Assembly (NCBI GenBank): GCA_022749755.1
Contig: CM040451.1
Coordinates: 186,001-250,000 of the forward strand
Origin: Azadirachta indica
Lineage: Eukaryota > Streptophyta > Magnoliopsida > Sapindales > Meliaceae
Direction of reading: 5' to 3'
DNA: 64,000 nucleotides
Shown piece by piece: positions 30,711 through 44,302 of this stretch. A program made the position numbers and the translations under genes. The notes beneath the pieces are model-generated. The model was not told where the DNA came from and ran no database searches. It saw only the letters and a list, made by a program, of their open reading frames with translations. Position 1 is the stretch's first letter. Each line of letters opens with the position of its first letter.

Positions 30711-33595
30711 TTGCTTACAGTTTTCATTATAATTGATCAACAAGTTAGCACAAACCAAGCTCTTTAAAGCTACGGGTGCTTTTCTTTTTGATTTATTTGG
30801 TAAACAACCCATCTTTTATCTTTCTTACAAACAACAAAAATATATTGATGAAACTTTTGTAAATGTTGGCTTATACATTCTTAGAAAGATTATTTAGAAT
30901 ACAAATAAAACTATATATTTTACTTCATTTTAATTTTTAGGATATCGCAATTGAAAAGTTTTATTAAAATTAATGTTAATTAAGATATGAAGTTATGTAA
31001 TATTAATAAGTTAATTTTTACCTTACTTTGGATCAAAATTAGAAAGTAGAATTACTAAAACGAAAATCTCTCTAAACACGTTGCTTTTATTTATATTTTT
31101 AATTTTTCTCTAATCTCTTCTCTCTCTCTTTTTCTTTCTCATTCTTCCTTTTTTAACCTGAGATTAAGAAAACCCAAAAATTTATAAACAGTAAATTTTT
31201 ATCTGTTTACTTTGTGAGATTGTTGTGATTCATTGATAAGCAAGAACAACTCCTATTTTTTTTTAATTGAATTTCATTGCTTTAAATTGATTTACATAAC
31301 TTTTGGTGTATGATAATTGTATTTTTCGTATATTTAGTGTATATATAATTTTTGAGATTTTTGTATTCATGGTAGTTGTGTAGTAAAAAAAAGTGATTTT
31401 TTTTTTTTTAATCTAATCGTTTGTTAAATAAAAAGATATAATGAAATTTTAACCATCTAATTTTATTAATGTCATTTGTTAATGACTTTTAAAAGATTGA
31501 AAGATAAAAAAAAAATTGGTGAAGATTCAAATCTAATTTTTTAACACTTATATTTAGATGACATACAAAAACATAAAGATAACATTTAGAATTTTATATA
31601 AAAAAATATTTTGCCATTCTCATAATTTTTTTTGTATTATTATATTTATAAATATTTTAAATATTCTATGTACTAAATTAAATTAACAAAAGTGCACTTG
31701 ATGAATCATGAGTCGAAAGAATTACTGATTTTATTTTACAATAATTATAAAATAAAAATCACAATAAATTAATATAAAATAACAAAGAAAAATAATACAA
31801 GATAATAAAAAAGAAGCTAAGTTCTATTATAATTAATTTTGTTTAACCCATCTTTTATTTTCTTTTCTTAATAGTTATAAGAGTTTTCTGTAACTAATAA
31901 TCTTTAGTGTTAATTGCCCTTTGCCTTTAACTCCCTACTATTTTAGTTCATTTTATTTTTTTTAATATCACACTTTTGCCCTTCAAACCTGTGCCAAGTC
32001 AGCATTTCCTCTGAAAAATACTATACACCTACATAGCTAATTAAAATACTTCAGTTTTGCCAACCAACCAACCAATATTGACCCATCTTCATTTTTCTCA
32101 TTTTATATCTCTCCCTCCTTTAATTAGAATAATTATATTCGGGTCTCTAAACTTTGATAAAATAATATATTATGATATAATTTGTTCAATTTTAACACTT
32201 ATAATCCTTGCCTTTTATTTTCTTGTCCTCCTTTCAACTAGACCCCACATACGTGTCATATTAGATCTTTCAAACCAATAAGTTTAAGTCAATTTATGGT
32301 ATGTGTTATGTTTGTGCTGCACCTAATTTCCAATTTTTAAGGTCCGCTCAATCCTTCTTATAATTCCTTTAAATTTGTGTCGTGTTGTACTATGAACTTC
32401 TTTATTTTAATTTTTTATATAATTTTAAAAACTTTTAATTATTAAAATTCTTAATCATTATTAATTTTTTTTTACACAATTATTATTATTACATGTATTG
32501 TTAACTTTTGTAACTTTTAAAATGTTTTAGAATATTTTAATTAGTGATACATGATTTCATGCCAATTTATATAACATTCTATTAAATTTCTGAGCCTAAA
32601 ATATAAGTTTGACCAGATGAACTCATGTATTGTGGCAACCTATTATTTTTTATATTTATTCCGAATCAGCTTGGTGCATTTACTACCCCATTTTCTAAAA
32701 TGTTGGAATTAAAAAAAATTATATCTTAATTTATTATTTTATCAAAATTTAATGATGAAAATATTATTATTATACTTTTATTTTTTAAATAAATACCTCA
32801 ACCACAATCACAAGGCTAATCATGAACAACTTTTGTCCAAGAGTCGTGTGATTTTCGTTGTTAATTAATTTTATATTATTTTATTATTATTATTGTTGTT
32901 GTTTTAAGAACATGTAAATATACACTTTTAACTTTTTAAAATAATTTTTGTCTACTTCAAATAAATATATTATAAGTATAGAAACACTTTTCATAATTTA
33001 AAAATATTTATAATGTCAAAAACACTTTAAATACATCGTTAAATTTTATAAAAAAAGGTTAAAATAATTTTTTTAAAAAATCAATTGTATCTTTTTTAAG
33101 AAAAAAACACATCAATTATAATTTAACGTTGAAAATATTGTATAAATTAGTTAACTATCTTTAATTGTCAAATAATTTTTAACGTTAATAAAAAGAGTAA
33201 TATTGGGTATACAAACTCAATAATATAAATTGATGTATCAGTATTATGTGTTATTACATGTCTTACATTTTTACCAAATAGATAATTTATGAAAATAAAA
33301 AAAGATTGTATAGAATATGTGATAACAATTTACCTATGACATATAAATCACGAAATGTTTACAAGAGAGTTTATTTCAGAGTTTGTACATGCAACTTGAT
33401 TATAATAAAATATACTTAAACTCACATGTATTTAGTTACAAAATTAAATTAAATTAAATTTATAAGTACGCTAGCTAGTGGCCAGGGTAAGTCGGGGATT
33501 GCGGTTTTAAGATTACGTGCGAGAGTTAGAAAGAATTTTGGCCACCCCTAAACAAATTCATCAGAATTGAAGACATTTTTTTTATGACGTCATAG

Positions 33596-33662
33596 TTTAA
33601 AAGTGTCGTAAAATTGTTTGGAAGGTTGATTCTGAAACAGAATATTTAAAAGTGTCGTAAAA
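33596..33662. repeat. Short direct repeat
   Basis: The 18-bp block aaaagtgtcgtaaaattg occurs twice about 50 bp apart, just after a TGACGTCA palindrome at about 33585. Confidence 0.7.
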
Positions 33663-35869
33663 TTGGCATAGCAAGATTTTGGAACTGCGACAACTAGCTT
33701 GTATTGAAAATTTGAGGCCTACACATAAAAATGAAATATAAAATTAAAGAAAAAGAGGCATGTAGATAAAAGATTCTTAATCTCGTGACAAATAAAATAC
33801 AATTAGCAATAATTAATTATTGATAATTAAAACATATTATTTCATGTCATTAGCTACCACTCCATCAGTTGCCAACCAAGATTCTACTTGATTTAGCTAA
33901 ATTTAATTATTAAATATAGGTAGCCAGCAATCATCAAGGTAATTAATTATTAATTAATGCTTAATTAGAATATTGTATATGCAGTAGCAAATATACGTAT
34001 GTCCAAAAGCATGTCACACAAAATTACAAGACACCAAATTATCAGTATTATCGTTTGTCGACTATGATATTTAATCAATTGTAACAATACAATTATTGTC
34101 TTAAATGCAATATGAAAAAAATAAGCAAATAACAACAATTTTAAAAAAATAAAATATAAATGAAACTAGAAAAATTAAATTGATGACAAAAATAGGTGAA
34201 AAAGACTATAACATCTCTAAGATTTATTATAACTACTGTTTAATCCCATTGATTTAAAAAATACTCATAAATATTTATGGTTGGTAAAAATTTTGTAAGT
34301 TTAAATGTTTTACTTTTATTTTTCTCGTGGTTTCAACTATTATAATATATTTTTAATTGTAACCTTTTTAAGAGATAAATGGACTTTTTTTTTTTAATCC
34401 AAATTTCAAATATAACTTATGAAATTAACGGATGACATATACATAAGTACTTTAAAAAAATAAAATTAAAGTGTATATTTAGTCCAACTTTAGCAATCAT
34501 ATATGTCAATTTTCTAACAAAATTTAAAAGTCACAACAAATTATTTTAACATAGTGTAGTGAAAATTAAGCTAAACAATTAATCTTTTACAAAAATTTCA
34601 AATGAATTTCAATTGACCAAATCAACTAGGGAAAAAGAAGGCTATATATATTAGCATAATTATTGAAGCCTTTTTGAATTTATCACTTTCTAACTTCTCT
34701 TCTATATATATGTATATAGATCAAAGTTGCTTTTACAGTTGAAGACAAATAGATACAGGATGTTTCCAATTATTAGTAATAGAACAGGCTCAGTTGGAAA
34801 ATGATAATACAAATTTTGTTGCATAGTAGTACACTAAGTAAGCTAACATGAATTCAATTTAATTGTAATTAACTTCTATGACACTTATATATTTTCATTG
34901 ATGTAGGATGAGATGTCCTTCACTTTCACACCAAACAAATGTAGACTATCACTTAAAATAAAAGGTAATTAAAGTTTAAAGCAGTGTTTAGAAGAAATTG
35001 AACCAATTCATGAAATTAAAAAAAAAAAAATCAAATTTGTTGGATAAAGTTTGAGCTAAAGAAAATATTGTCAAAAAAATTATATAATAAGACAATGTTT
35101 AGTTACTAAATTTGTTTGGTATACCTTTTCACATAGAGTTTTTTGAGTAAAGTGTTTGGAAAAATAAATTTATTAACTGTTGAATTGTTACAAACATTTT
35201 TTTAATAAAATAAGTAATTATTTTATTAAAAATAATTTTAAATTAATATTATAATAAAAATGAAGTAAAATATTTAAAATAAAAATTTTAAAGTTTAAAA
35301 TGAAGATAATGTTTAATTTTAAAGGTAATGGACAGTTTAAATATGTAATGTAATGGAGTTGTCTTCCATATATAAATAACCATCCTTTGAACCCAAAATT
35401 AGTTACTTGTGATAGATCATGCTTACCATATTCATCTTATTGTCAAATGAATAAATAAATGAATATGAGATGTAATTGAGTTGGACTACCAATACAATTC
35501 AATCCAACAAAACAAACTGGACAGCTTGCATAAAAGATAGCCAGCAACTAGCCAAAATCAAAGCTAGCAAGTAGCAGCAAAAGCAATGATTGCAGCACAC
35601 CCAACCCAAGCAAATGAGGCGTTAGCACCAAATAGGGATGGCAAAATGAGTCGGAATCACACCGGAACTCTATGGTTCTAGACTAGATTTATTGGTATAC
35701 ATCATAAAATGGTGCAGTAATGTTAAAGAGATTTTTAGAATTGGATAATCCAGAACCGCATCCAGACATTTGGATATAATTTTTTTAATTTTATATTTTA
35801 CACTTTAATTTGTTTTCTAGAGTGTTATTGATACATGAAAATTGACTTTGTTATAGGAAAAATATAGGT

Positions 35870-36968
35870 TAAATACGCAGTAGAAAGTAAGCCTATGAAG
35901 GTCTCAGTCAACGCCCTATGGGTCCACCCACCTCACGACTACCTCAATGGGATTTAAACAAGGAGCCCAACCTTCGTTTGGCAAAATGTTGCTCACCTCA
36001 TATTGGTCTCCCCATCATTGCCAAGGTAGTCAACGAGAATAGGCGCTACACTACATAACCATACACCGTGGTACGCATAAGGAGGGCCAAAAAGATGGTT
36101 CAGATGCTCTAATACACCAAAGAATAAGTGTATATGCTCCAATACGCTAGAGAATAAGTGAATATGCTCAAATTCTTCTTCTATTAAGGAAAACCACCTT
36201 GCGAGGCTATGACCTGGTCCGAGCTGGTGGGATGCAGAAAGTGGCCTTGGTCCTTAAGTACGAACAAAGTCATTCTAGCATTGTCCTAAAAGTGTTATGC
36301 TTAACTTCATGCCAAAGAAATGTTAATGAGGACTACTAGACAAAAAATAGACAACCTCCAAACAAGGTAGTAGAAAAGTAGCCCATAGAGTCTGCCTACA
36401 GCAGGATTCTGGTAGGGTTTTTACAGTGCCCAAGTGGGGACTACGTACTAGTTGGGGCCAATGAGAATGTGCCACATGGTCTGTGAGAGACAACATAGTC
36501 CTTATGGCCAATAAAGAATGAACACATGGCGAATAGGATAGGATAAGGTAAGATCCTTTAATCCTAACTTGCCACATGTCATATTGATATATTATCATCA
36601 AAAGCATATGAAGGGAAGACAAGTGGAAAGGGCAAAATGAAAGTTGGGACAACATGAAGTGACCAATCAAATTCAAGTATTTTCATTCTTATATAAGTAT
36701 ATTTTTTTAGGGTTGAGGACATGACAACAGGAAACAATATTTCTAAGATTAGGAAACTCATATTCCTAAGAAGGATTTTCATTCTCTCTCTATCACCCAC
36801 ACTCACAAATCATAAAACCCGCCAATAATGAACAAAGAATATCTTCTTGTGATTACTTTGCGTTGCGTCCTTTACCTCTGTGGCCTTTATCCTACATTTC
36901 ACCTAAATATTTTCTCCATTTCTAGGCATTTTTACCATTTCTGCACATGAGGGAGCTTTTATAGTTTA
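35870..36968 (+). other. Possible LTR remnant
   Basis: GC-richer than its surroundings and free of coding sequence. It contains a 30-bp imperfect tandem repeat (about 36110-36165), a CCAAT-like and a TATATAAG motif near 36665-36700, then a pyrimidine-rich CTCTCTCTATC stretch, which is the layout of a plant LTR promoter and R region. No partner LTR, TG/CA ends or target-site duplication is seen, so this is an inference from composition only. Confidence 0.3.
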
Positions 36969-38086
36969 TGATGTGTAAATTTTAAATGCTCGCAAGTGCA
37001 TGAATCGTTAATAGTTGACAATAAGTTCACTCTGAGGTAGATCTCTAGTGGAAATGTAATTGTTTAAATTCTTATTGTTTTCTGTTAATTATTAATTTCA
37101 GCAAACATAAAATCGTAAATACTCTAATGTAATCAAATGAAAATTTCAAATTATTCCAATTGAAGTAATTAAATAGCTAAATTACAAGAACTTGAAATCT
37201 ATAAAATTCTGTTGAATTCGATGAAATTAGATGAGATTTGGCTAGTTATTTAATATAATATTGAAATACTAGGTGAATTAAATAACCATGATGTAATTTA
37301 GATTATTGGTTTTTCTACTAAAACTAGAGAATTCTAATGATTATGGTAATTCTCACTTACAATTAATTAAATATATACTTGATACGAGACTTCTACTTAA
37401 TTAATTGTATTGTTACAAAAAATTATTTAACCATTTAAATCAAACTAACTCAATGGATTTAATTTAAATACTTGTTTAAAAGAGCTTAATTAAGGTAAGA
37501 TGATGTTTTTAATATCTTAATTCTCAAATTCATTTCAATCACAAATAATAGATAGCAAATCCATAACAAATAATCAAAATTATACAGATTAATGAATAAG
37601 AAATAATCTTAACCTCTAATTAATCACATTTTACAAAATATTTAATACTATTTCAATAACAAAGCCAAACTCCCAAAATATGTTTACACTCCCTTTTACT
37701 CATTTTATCGACAACTTATTCAAAATTCACTCCCACAGATCAAGGAAAGTTTGTCTTCCAGTTGTCTTCTTTCTATCTGAAATTTTCACCCTTAAAACTT
37801 CAACATTTGCTTTCTTTTTTAAATATAAGATTGTAAATCATTATATCTAGTTTTCAAATTATCTTATGTCACCCAAGTATGAGTATTGAAGACAAAGTTA
37901 TGCTAGAAAATACGGACTATGTTCAGCAAAATATTGGCCTTCCAGCATCTTGGGTTTGCTTTTAGGTTTTTTACAATAATTCCTACTAGTAATAAAAAGA
38001 AAATCAAAGTAATAAAATTTCAAGATAAAATAAATGAATAAAGGACATAAACATAACAAAATATTAGGACAAATATTGATTTATCA
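36969..38086 (-). repeat. LTR copy a (3' LTR of element B)
   Basis: Runs TGATAAATC...ACATCA on the minus strand. It lacks about 300 bp present in the other copies (break near 37693). The preceding purine-rich tract marks it as a 3' LTR. Confidence 0.8.
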
Positions 38087-39339
38087 AATTCTCCTAAACC
38101 TAGACTTTGCTAGTCCTCAAGCAAAATTAAAATAAAAATAAAATAAAAGACTCAACATACATCTAAAAATTCCTTTCTAGAGATGATTCCTCAAAATGTT
38201 AATGGCTTCAAAAGAATGCAACAAGATGTAGGGTCAATCAATGACTTATCTAATTGCCAACAATTTTTCAAAAGTTATCCTCATGTGTAGTGTGTGATAG
38301 CCATAGATCAATTATCATCTCTCTTGTCATCCTTCACATTATCAAGCTTAGATTTTTAATAGAAAGCAAAGTTCACATACAAAACGAAGAATACGCTATT
38401 TCTGATGTAATGATGTTGATCTCATGAACAGAATGCTAACAACTTGATTTTCCTGACAATAAATGTGAACTAATCATATAATACACAAGATCAACATAAG
38501 ACTTTTTTTTTTTGGGTTGTAATGAGGCTATTGGGTAAGGTGAGGATAAGAATTGTTAGATAAAAGATAAAACAAAGCCATAAGAACTCAATAATATGTG
38601 CACCTACCATCAAATTCTCATTTTTCAGTTTTCTTTCATATTTTGCAACCACTATTTACATTCACCTCTTTTTTTATTTTCCCTTTTCTTTTTCAATCTC
38701 AAATTTCATTTTGTAGCCCCATTTTTTTTTTTACTGCACTTTCATAATTAACCTTAGCATTTCTCCCTTTTTTTTTTCTTAGTACAACACATTAATAAAA
38801 CATTACAACACCAAGCACTACTTCAAGAAATAACAACCCCCAAACCTATTACAATGCAAATATCCAATCAACTCATTTATGGCTCAAAAAATAGAATAAA
38901 GATAAGGATATTGGATGCTTGACTATTGAATTTGATTGTGATTGGTTTTAAGAAAGAAAATGAACATATTGAGGCTCAAAATGGTTACTAAGGAAGAATA
39001 TACACTAAGTAGGCAAGAAAGGCGCAAACAATTCAAATAAGGCCTAGAGTCACTTCTCATGTATCATACAATCAATATTATAATCAAAGCATGAATAATC
39101 AAGTTAATTAACCAAAACAAAGTATAATGGATCATTTGAAAGAAAAGATGACAAGAAAATATAAAGTAGTGATAAACACTCAGAATATAAGCTTCAGGAC
39201 TCAAAATCTCACAATTAGGGTTCTATGAGTCTACACTATCTTATACATCATCCTCTAATCATGTGATTTCATCAAATCAAGATTCAAATCGATCATGGCA
39301 TAAAGTGCATATGTAGTAAAAGAATAAATAATGAAATGT

Positions 39340-39406
<67 letters not shown>

Positions 39407-39962
39407 TCATGATTTCCCTTAATATCTCATCAATTCTAATTAGTCATGTACAAATTGCATATTAGTCTCATATGAAAGAATCATCACAAAGATTCAAAAT
39501 AGAGAGAAAAAAATTGAAATTTTTAAAAATTTTTATTTTTTATGACTACATAGTTCAAAACAAATACAAATATTAAAGTACACTTAAAATCTTTCAAACA
39601 CACTAAAACCCCACCCCCAAACTTATATTAAACATGGGCCTCAATGTTTAAAATATAGTTTAAGTTAAGAAAGCATTAATGAAACAAATAAAAAAGAAGT
39701 TAAACAAAAAGGAAAATGATGAGATACTACCAAACATAAATGGGTTGCCTCCCACCAAGCGCTTTCTTTAACGTCTTAGCAAGATGTTGTCTTTTCTTGT
39801 TGAGGGTTGAACAATTCAATGCATTCAACCTTTCTCTTGTTCTGGACTCTTTCTAAATAAGGCTTTACATGATGTCCATTTACTTTAAATGTTGTTTGAG
39901 TCTTTGGATTTAATAATTCTACCGCTCTATAAGGAAAGACTTAGACTATTGGAAACGGTTCA
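38087..39962 (-). other. 3' untranslated spacer of element B with integrase tail and PPT
   Basis: The right end (39740-39962) encodes, on the minus strand, the final part of an Athila-type integrase (motif NPKTQTTFKVNGHHVKPYLE). The rest is non-coding. It holds a (TAA)19-like tract (39343-39399) and ends at the polypurine-type tract beside LTR a. No host gene is seen. Confidence 0.7.
39343..39399. repeat. (TAA)n microsatellite
   Basis: About 19 TAA units followed by an A run. Confidence 0.95.
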
Positions 39963-41335
39963 TGATAAATCAATATTTGTCCTAATATTTTGTTATGTTT
40001 ATGTCCTTTATTCATGTATTTTATCTTAAAATTTTATTGCTTTAAACTTCTTTTTATGACTTGTAAGATTTATTGTAGAAAGCCCAAAAACAAACCTAAG
40101 ATGCTGGAAGGCTTATATTTGTTAAACATAATCCGTATTTTCTAACATAACTTTGTCCTCAATACTCATATTTGGGTGATACAAAATAATTTGAAAACTA
40201 GACATAATGATTTATAACCATACATTTCAAAAAGAAAGCAAATGTTGAAGTTTTAAAGGTCAAAACTTCAGCTGAAAAGAAGACAATTGGAAGATAAATT
40301 TTCCTTGACATGTGGGAGTGAATTTTGAATAAGTTGTTGACAAAATGAGTAAGAGGGATGACTTTTGAAGAGGCCGCTGGGCTGAGAACGAATTGGGGAA
40401 TAATTTGATGAATAATAGGGTTTTTTAAAGAGTGAGTTTTCCATTGAAAGGGCAGGATTATTGGATTGAAGAAGACATTCTTGCTGGGCAGAATTATCAT
40501 CTTCTTCAAAAACTTAGTGGTGAACCTTCAAAAAGGGAAGCTTTCTTTTAATTTGTATATTTTTCAAATATGTTTAGAACTTTTTTAATCAGATTCATAG
40601 ATTTGAATTTAAGAATGGAAGTGTAAATGTATTTTGGGAGTTTGGCTTTGCTATTGAAATGGTATGGAATATTTTGTGAAATGTGATTAATTAGAGGTTG
40701 AGATTATTTCTTATTCATTGATCTGTATAATTTTGATTATTTGTTGTGGATTTGCTACTTATTATTTGTGATTGAAATGAATTTGAGAATTAAGGTGTTA
40801 GAAATATAATCTTACCTTAATTAAACTCTTTTGAACAAGTATTTAAATTAAATCCATTGAGTTGGTTTGATTTAAATGGTTAAATTATTTCCTTATAATA
40901 ATACAATTAATTAAGTAGAACCCTCACATCAAGGATATATTTAATTAATTTAAGTGAGAATTACCATGATCATTGGAATTCTCTATCTTTAGTGGAAAAA
41001 CCAATAATCTAAATTATATAATGGTTGTTTAATTCACTTAATATTTCAATACTAGATTAGATAACTAGCCAAAATAATTTTATAGAATTCAACTGAATTT
41101 TATAGATTTCAAGTGCTTGTAATTTAGCTATTTAATCACTTCAATTGAAATAATTTGAATTTGTCATTTAATTGCATTAGAGTATTTACAATTTTATATT
41201 TGCTTAAGTTAGTAATTAATAAAAAATAATAAAAATTTAAACCATTACAATTCTGCGAGAGATCGATCTTAGAGTGAACTTATCATCAGCTATTAACGAT
41301 TCATGCACTTACGAGTATTTAAAATTTGCACATCA
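39963..41335 (+). repeat. LTR copy b inserted in integrase of element B
   Basis: 1373 bp, TGATAAATC...CACATCA on the plus strand, opposite in orientation to copies a and c. Integrase coding of element B lies on both sides, so this LTR interrupts it. It is followed by AGTTTTT, the bases that separate LTR and primer site in copy c, then directly by integrase; no internal region remains. A solo LTR or a rearranged remnant are both possible. Confidence 0.8.
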
Positions 41336-41888
41336 AGTTTTTACACCATTTTGACTTCAACTTTCCTGAAAACAATTTAAGACAAGAGTTAAACAAAAAA
41401 AATTCTTTCCAGGATAAAGAGATTTATGAATTAGGCCTTTGTCATAATAACGCTTAGTGCGTTCTTTGTAAATTTTTGCATTCTCGTAGACTTCATCCCG
41501 AATCTCTTCTAACTCTTTAAGTTGAAGTAAACGCTTCTCTCCTGCCATTTTCATGTCCATGTTTAACTCCTTAATTGCCTAATATGCCTTGTGCTCAAGC
41601 TCTACAGGTAAATGGCATGCTTTTCCAAAAATCAACTGATATGGGCTCATGCCAATAGGTGTCTTGTACGCTGTGCGACATGCCCACAATGCATCATTCA
41701 ACTTAACTACCCAATGTTTCCTTTAAGGTCATACTATCCTTTCCAAAATTCCTTTGATTTGGCGATTGCCAACCTCAACTTGGCCTAAAGTTTGTGGATG
41801 GTATGGAGTTGCCAGCTTATGTGGAATGTTATACTTCTTCAATAACCCATCAAAGAGTTTGTTAAAAAAATGACTTCCTCCATCATTG
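41336..41888 (-). pseudogene. Integrase C-terminal fragment of element B
   Basis: The minus strand encodes the last part of an Athila-type integrase: [10 protein letters not shown], then the HPQT motif, then KMAGEKRLLQLKELEEIRDE-type sequence (67-residue frame at 41560-41357). Stops and frame breaks are present. The core catalytic residues upstream are absent because element A and a deletion begin at 41889. Confidence 0.8.
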
Positions 41889-42732
41889 ATTATGCTTGAA
41901 TAATGAATGTTTTTCTGAGCCTATTTTCATGATTATTTCGTTTAATTACTAGGAGGCCTACTAGTTTATTATTCGTTGCAATCTACTGTCAAGCCAGATA
42001 TCAAATCTGTAATTGTTTAATTCCTCTGATTGGTGAAGTAACTAGGATTTAATGATTTGCTACGTCAGAAATTATTAAATCTTAGAAGAATGTTCGACTA
42101 AACTAAATGTAATCGCTTGTGCTTGCGTCATTTAGATTAATTGGTCTCTCTAATTCTTAAAGCTACTACTAAATTAAACCTTTAGGACTTTTCTTGGGTT
42201 ATTTAGTAGTTAGAGTTGATTAGATCGCTTATTTTCTAATTAACGACAACTAAGAAGAGATAGGAAAAATAGCTCAAACAATAAATATTCAAAGTGTAAA
42301 TTGATATATTCCAATATCGATAATCAGTTGTAAAATTTCGATGGTAGATGTTGACTTAGACCATGTTTTATTCTTTTGATTGATTTTGATATTCAAATTT
42401 GAATTGTTTCTTAATTGTTTTCTTAAAACTGTTTTCCTTATACTTAAACCGCACACCCCCCCAATCCTTGTTCATATAGCCATAAAATTAGGTTAGATAC
42501 TCTCCTGGGAACGATCCTTATTCGCACCACTACATGTATTTTGTTTAGGAGTTTAGGTTTTACTTTTGTTTTCTTAAAACTGTTTTCCTTATATTTAAAC
42601 CCCCCCTCCCAATCCTTGTTCACATAGCCATAAAATTAGGCTAGATACTCTCCTGGGAACGATCCTTACTCGCACCACTACATGTATCTTGTTTAGGAGT
42701 TTAGGTTTTACTTTTGATTGCCCACAATAGCA
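41889..42732 (+). repeat. 5' LTR of element A, truncated, with internal duplication
   Basis: Matches 3' LTR positions from about 48972 to 49663, so the first 735 bp or so are missing. It carries a 151-bp tandem duplication (starts at 42415 and 42566) that the 3' LTR lacks. Confidence 0.85.
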
Positions 42733-42742
42733 AACCAAATTT

Positions 42743-42760
42743 TGGCGCCGTTGCTGGGGA
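42743..42760 (+). other. Primer binding site of element A
   Basis: TGGCGCCGTTGCTGGGGA, ten bases after the LTR end, is the tRNA-Asp-type primer site usual for Athila/Tat elements. Confidence 0.85.
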
Positions 42761-42961
42761 GTTTTCCAGTTGAATTTTATGCTATTTGTGATCCTTATTT
42801 CATTCTAAAAAAAAAAAGAGAAGAAAATATCACTTTGATTGTGTTTTAGGGTAGAATTTTTTTACTATAGATTTTTCCTGATTTGTTTTTTTTTTTTTTA
42901 TAGTTTATTAGAGTTTCCTTGATTGTTTATGACTATAACTTGATCTTCTAATCAAGGTGAT

Positions 42962-43908
42962 TTGCAGTACAACCGAGCAATAGAGAAAACTTTGCGTAGG
43001 TTAAGGAAAGAAGCTCGGAAAAATTCTGAAGAGAACAATCTAGCTCCTGATTCCATATTTGCTAGCAATTCTAATTTAAAAGAGGAGGAATTCATGGCTG
43101 GAAATCGAACTTTGAAAGAGCTTGCTGCCCCTGATTTGAGTCAGCAACCCTTATGCATAACTTTCCCTAATTTAGATGCTACTACTACTTTTGAGTTAAA
43201 ATCTGGACTAATACATTTCCTACCCACTTTCAATGGCCTTGTAGGTGAAGATCCTCACAAGCATCTAAAGGAGCTTCATGTGGTATGCACGAGTATGAAA
43301 TCGACGGGGTTGACTGAAGAGCAAATTAAATTAAGAGCTTTTCCATTTTCTTTGAAGGACTCAGCTAAGGATTGGCTTTATTATCTACCCTTCGGGAGTA
43401 TTACCACATGGAATGAGATGAAAAGGTTGTTTTGGAAAAATATTTTCCAACTTCGAGGGTGGCCAACATTCGAAAAGAAATTTGTGGTGTAAGGCAGCAC
43501 AATGAAGAGTCCCTACATGAATATTGGGAACGTTTCAAGAAATTATGTGCAAGCTGTCCCTATCATCAAATTAGCGAGTAGCTACTAATTCAATATTTTT
43601 ATGAGGGCCTTTTACCCACTGATAGGAACATGATTGATGCTGCTAGTGGAGGAGCATTGGTAGATAAAACTCTCGAGGCCGCAAGAAACTTGATTGCAAA
43701 TATGGCAGCCAACTCTCAACAATTTGGCACTAGGCTTAACCCTCCATCAAAGCATGTTAATAAATTAAGTATTTCCTCCCTTGAACAACAAATTGCGAGT
43801 CTGACTTCTCTCATTCATCAAATGGCTGTAGGTAATATGCAAATGGTGAAGGTTTGTAGGATTTGTTCGATAGAAGGTCATCTAACTGATATGTACCCAA
43901 CTCTTTAA
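42962..43908 (+). pseudogene. Gag of element A, broken
   Basis: Retrotransposon gag domain with HKHLKELHVVC and LRAFPFSLKDSAKDWL motifs (frame 42962-43492), then a frame break and stop near 43490-43580. It resumes at 43630 with MIDAASGGALVDKT and ends in a degraded zinc knuckle (CRICSIEGH, with the last Cys lost). Structural protein of the virus-like particle; not functional here. Confidence 0.85.
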
Positions 43909-44302
43909 GACGAGCTTATTGAGCAAGTGATTTTCCTGGACAACCGCAAAGGAAGTATGATCCCTATGTGAGCACGTATAATCTCGGATTGAGGGATCAC
44001 CCCAATCTTATCTATGGAAATCCATAAGTAAATCAGCCCGTAACTCAAAACCGCCCAAATTTCCAGCAATATAAGCAACCATACCCCCCTAAACAACAAC
44101 CGGGCCAAACTTCTAATTCTGGTATGTCTTTAGAAGATATTGTCAAGTCTCTCGCCACTAATACTTTGCAATTTCAACAGAAGACAAAACTATTTCAACA
44201 AGAGGCTAGGGCCAGTATTCAAGTTTGGAGAATCAGATGGGTCAGATGGCAACCGCAATTAGTTGGCTAGAGGTGCAAAGTTCTAGGAAGTTACCTTTTT
44301 AA

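Larger units (their letters stand above)
28561..35869. other. Gene-poor AT-rich intergenic region
   Basis: About 7.3 kb with no recognisable gene. It holds a MITE-like hairpin (28901-29213), a tandem duplication (30486-30710), AATT-type simple repeats (about 29820-29950) and a short direct repeat near 33596-33662. Short open frames such as 32057-32281 have no support. Confidence 0.6.

Noticed and set aside
32057..32281. 74-codon frame in intergenic DNA
   Set aside because: AT-rich, no homology recognised, no gene-like context.
36323..36806. Two minus-strand frames of 117 and 75 codons
   Set aside because: They lie in the LTR-like block and show no domain.
40198..40509. 103-codon minus-strand frame
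   Set aside because: Inside LTR copy b; the matching stretch in copies c and d is not conserved as coding sequence.
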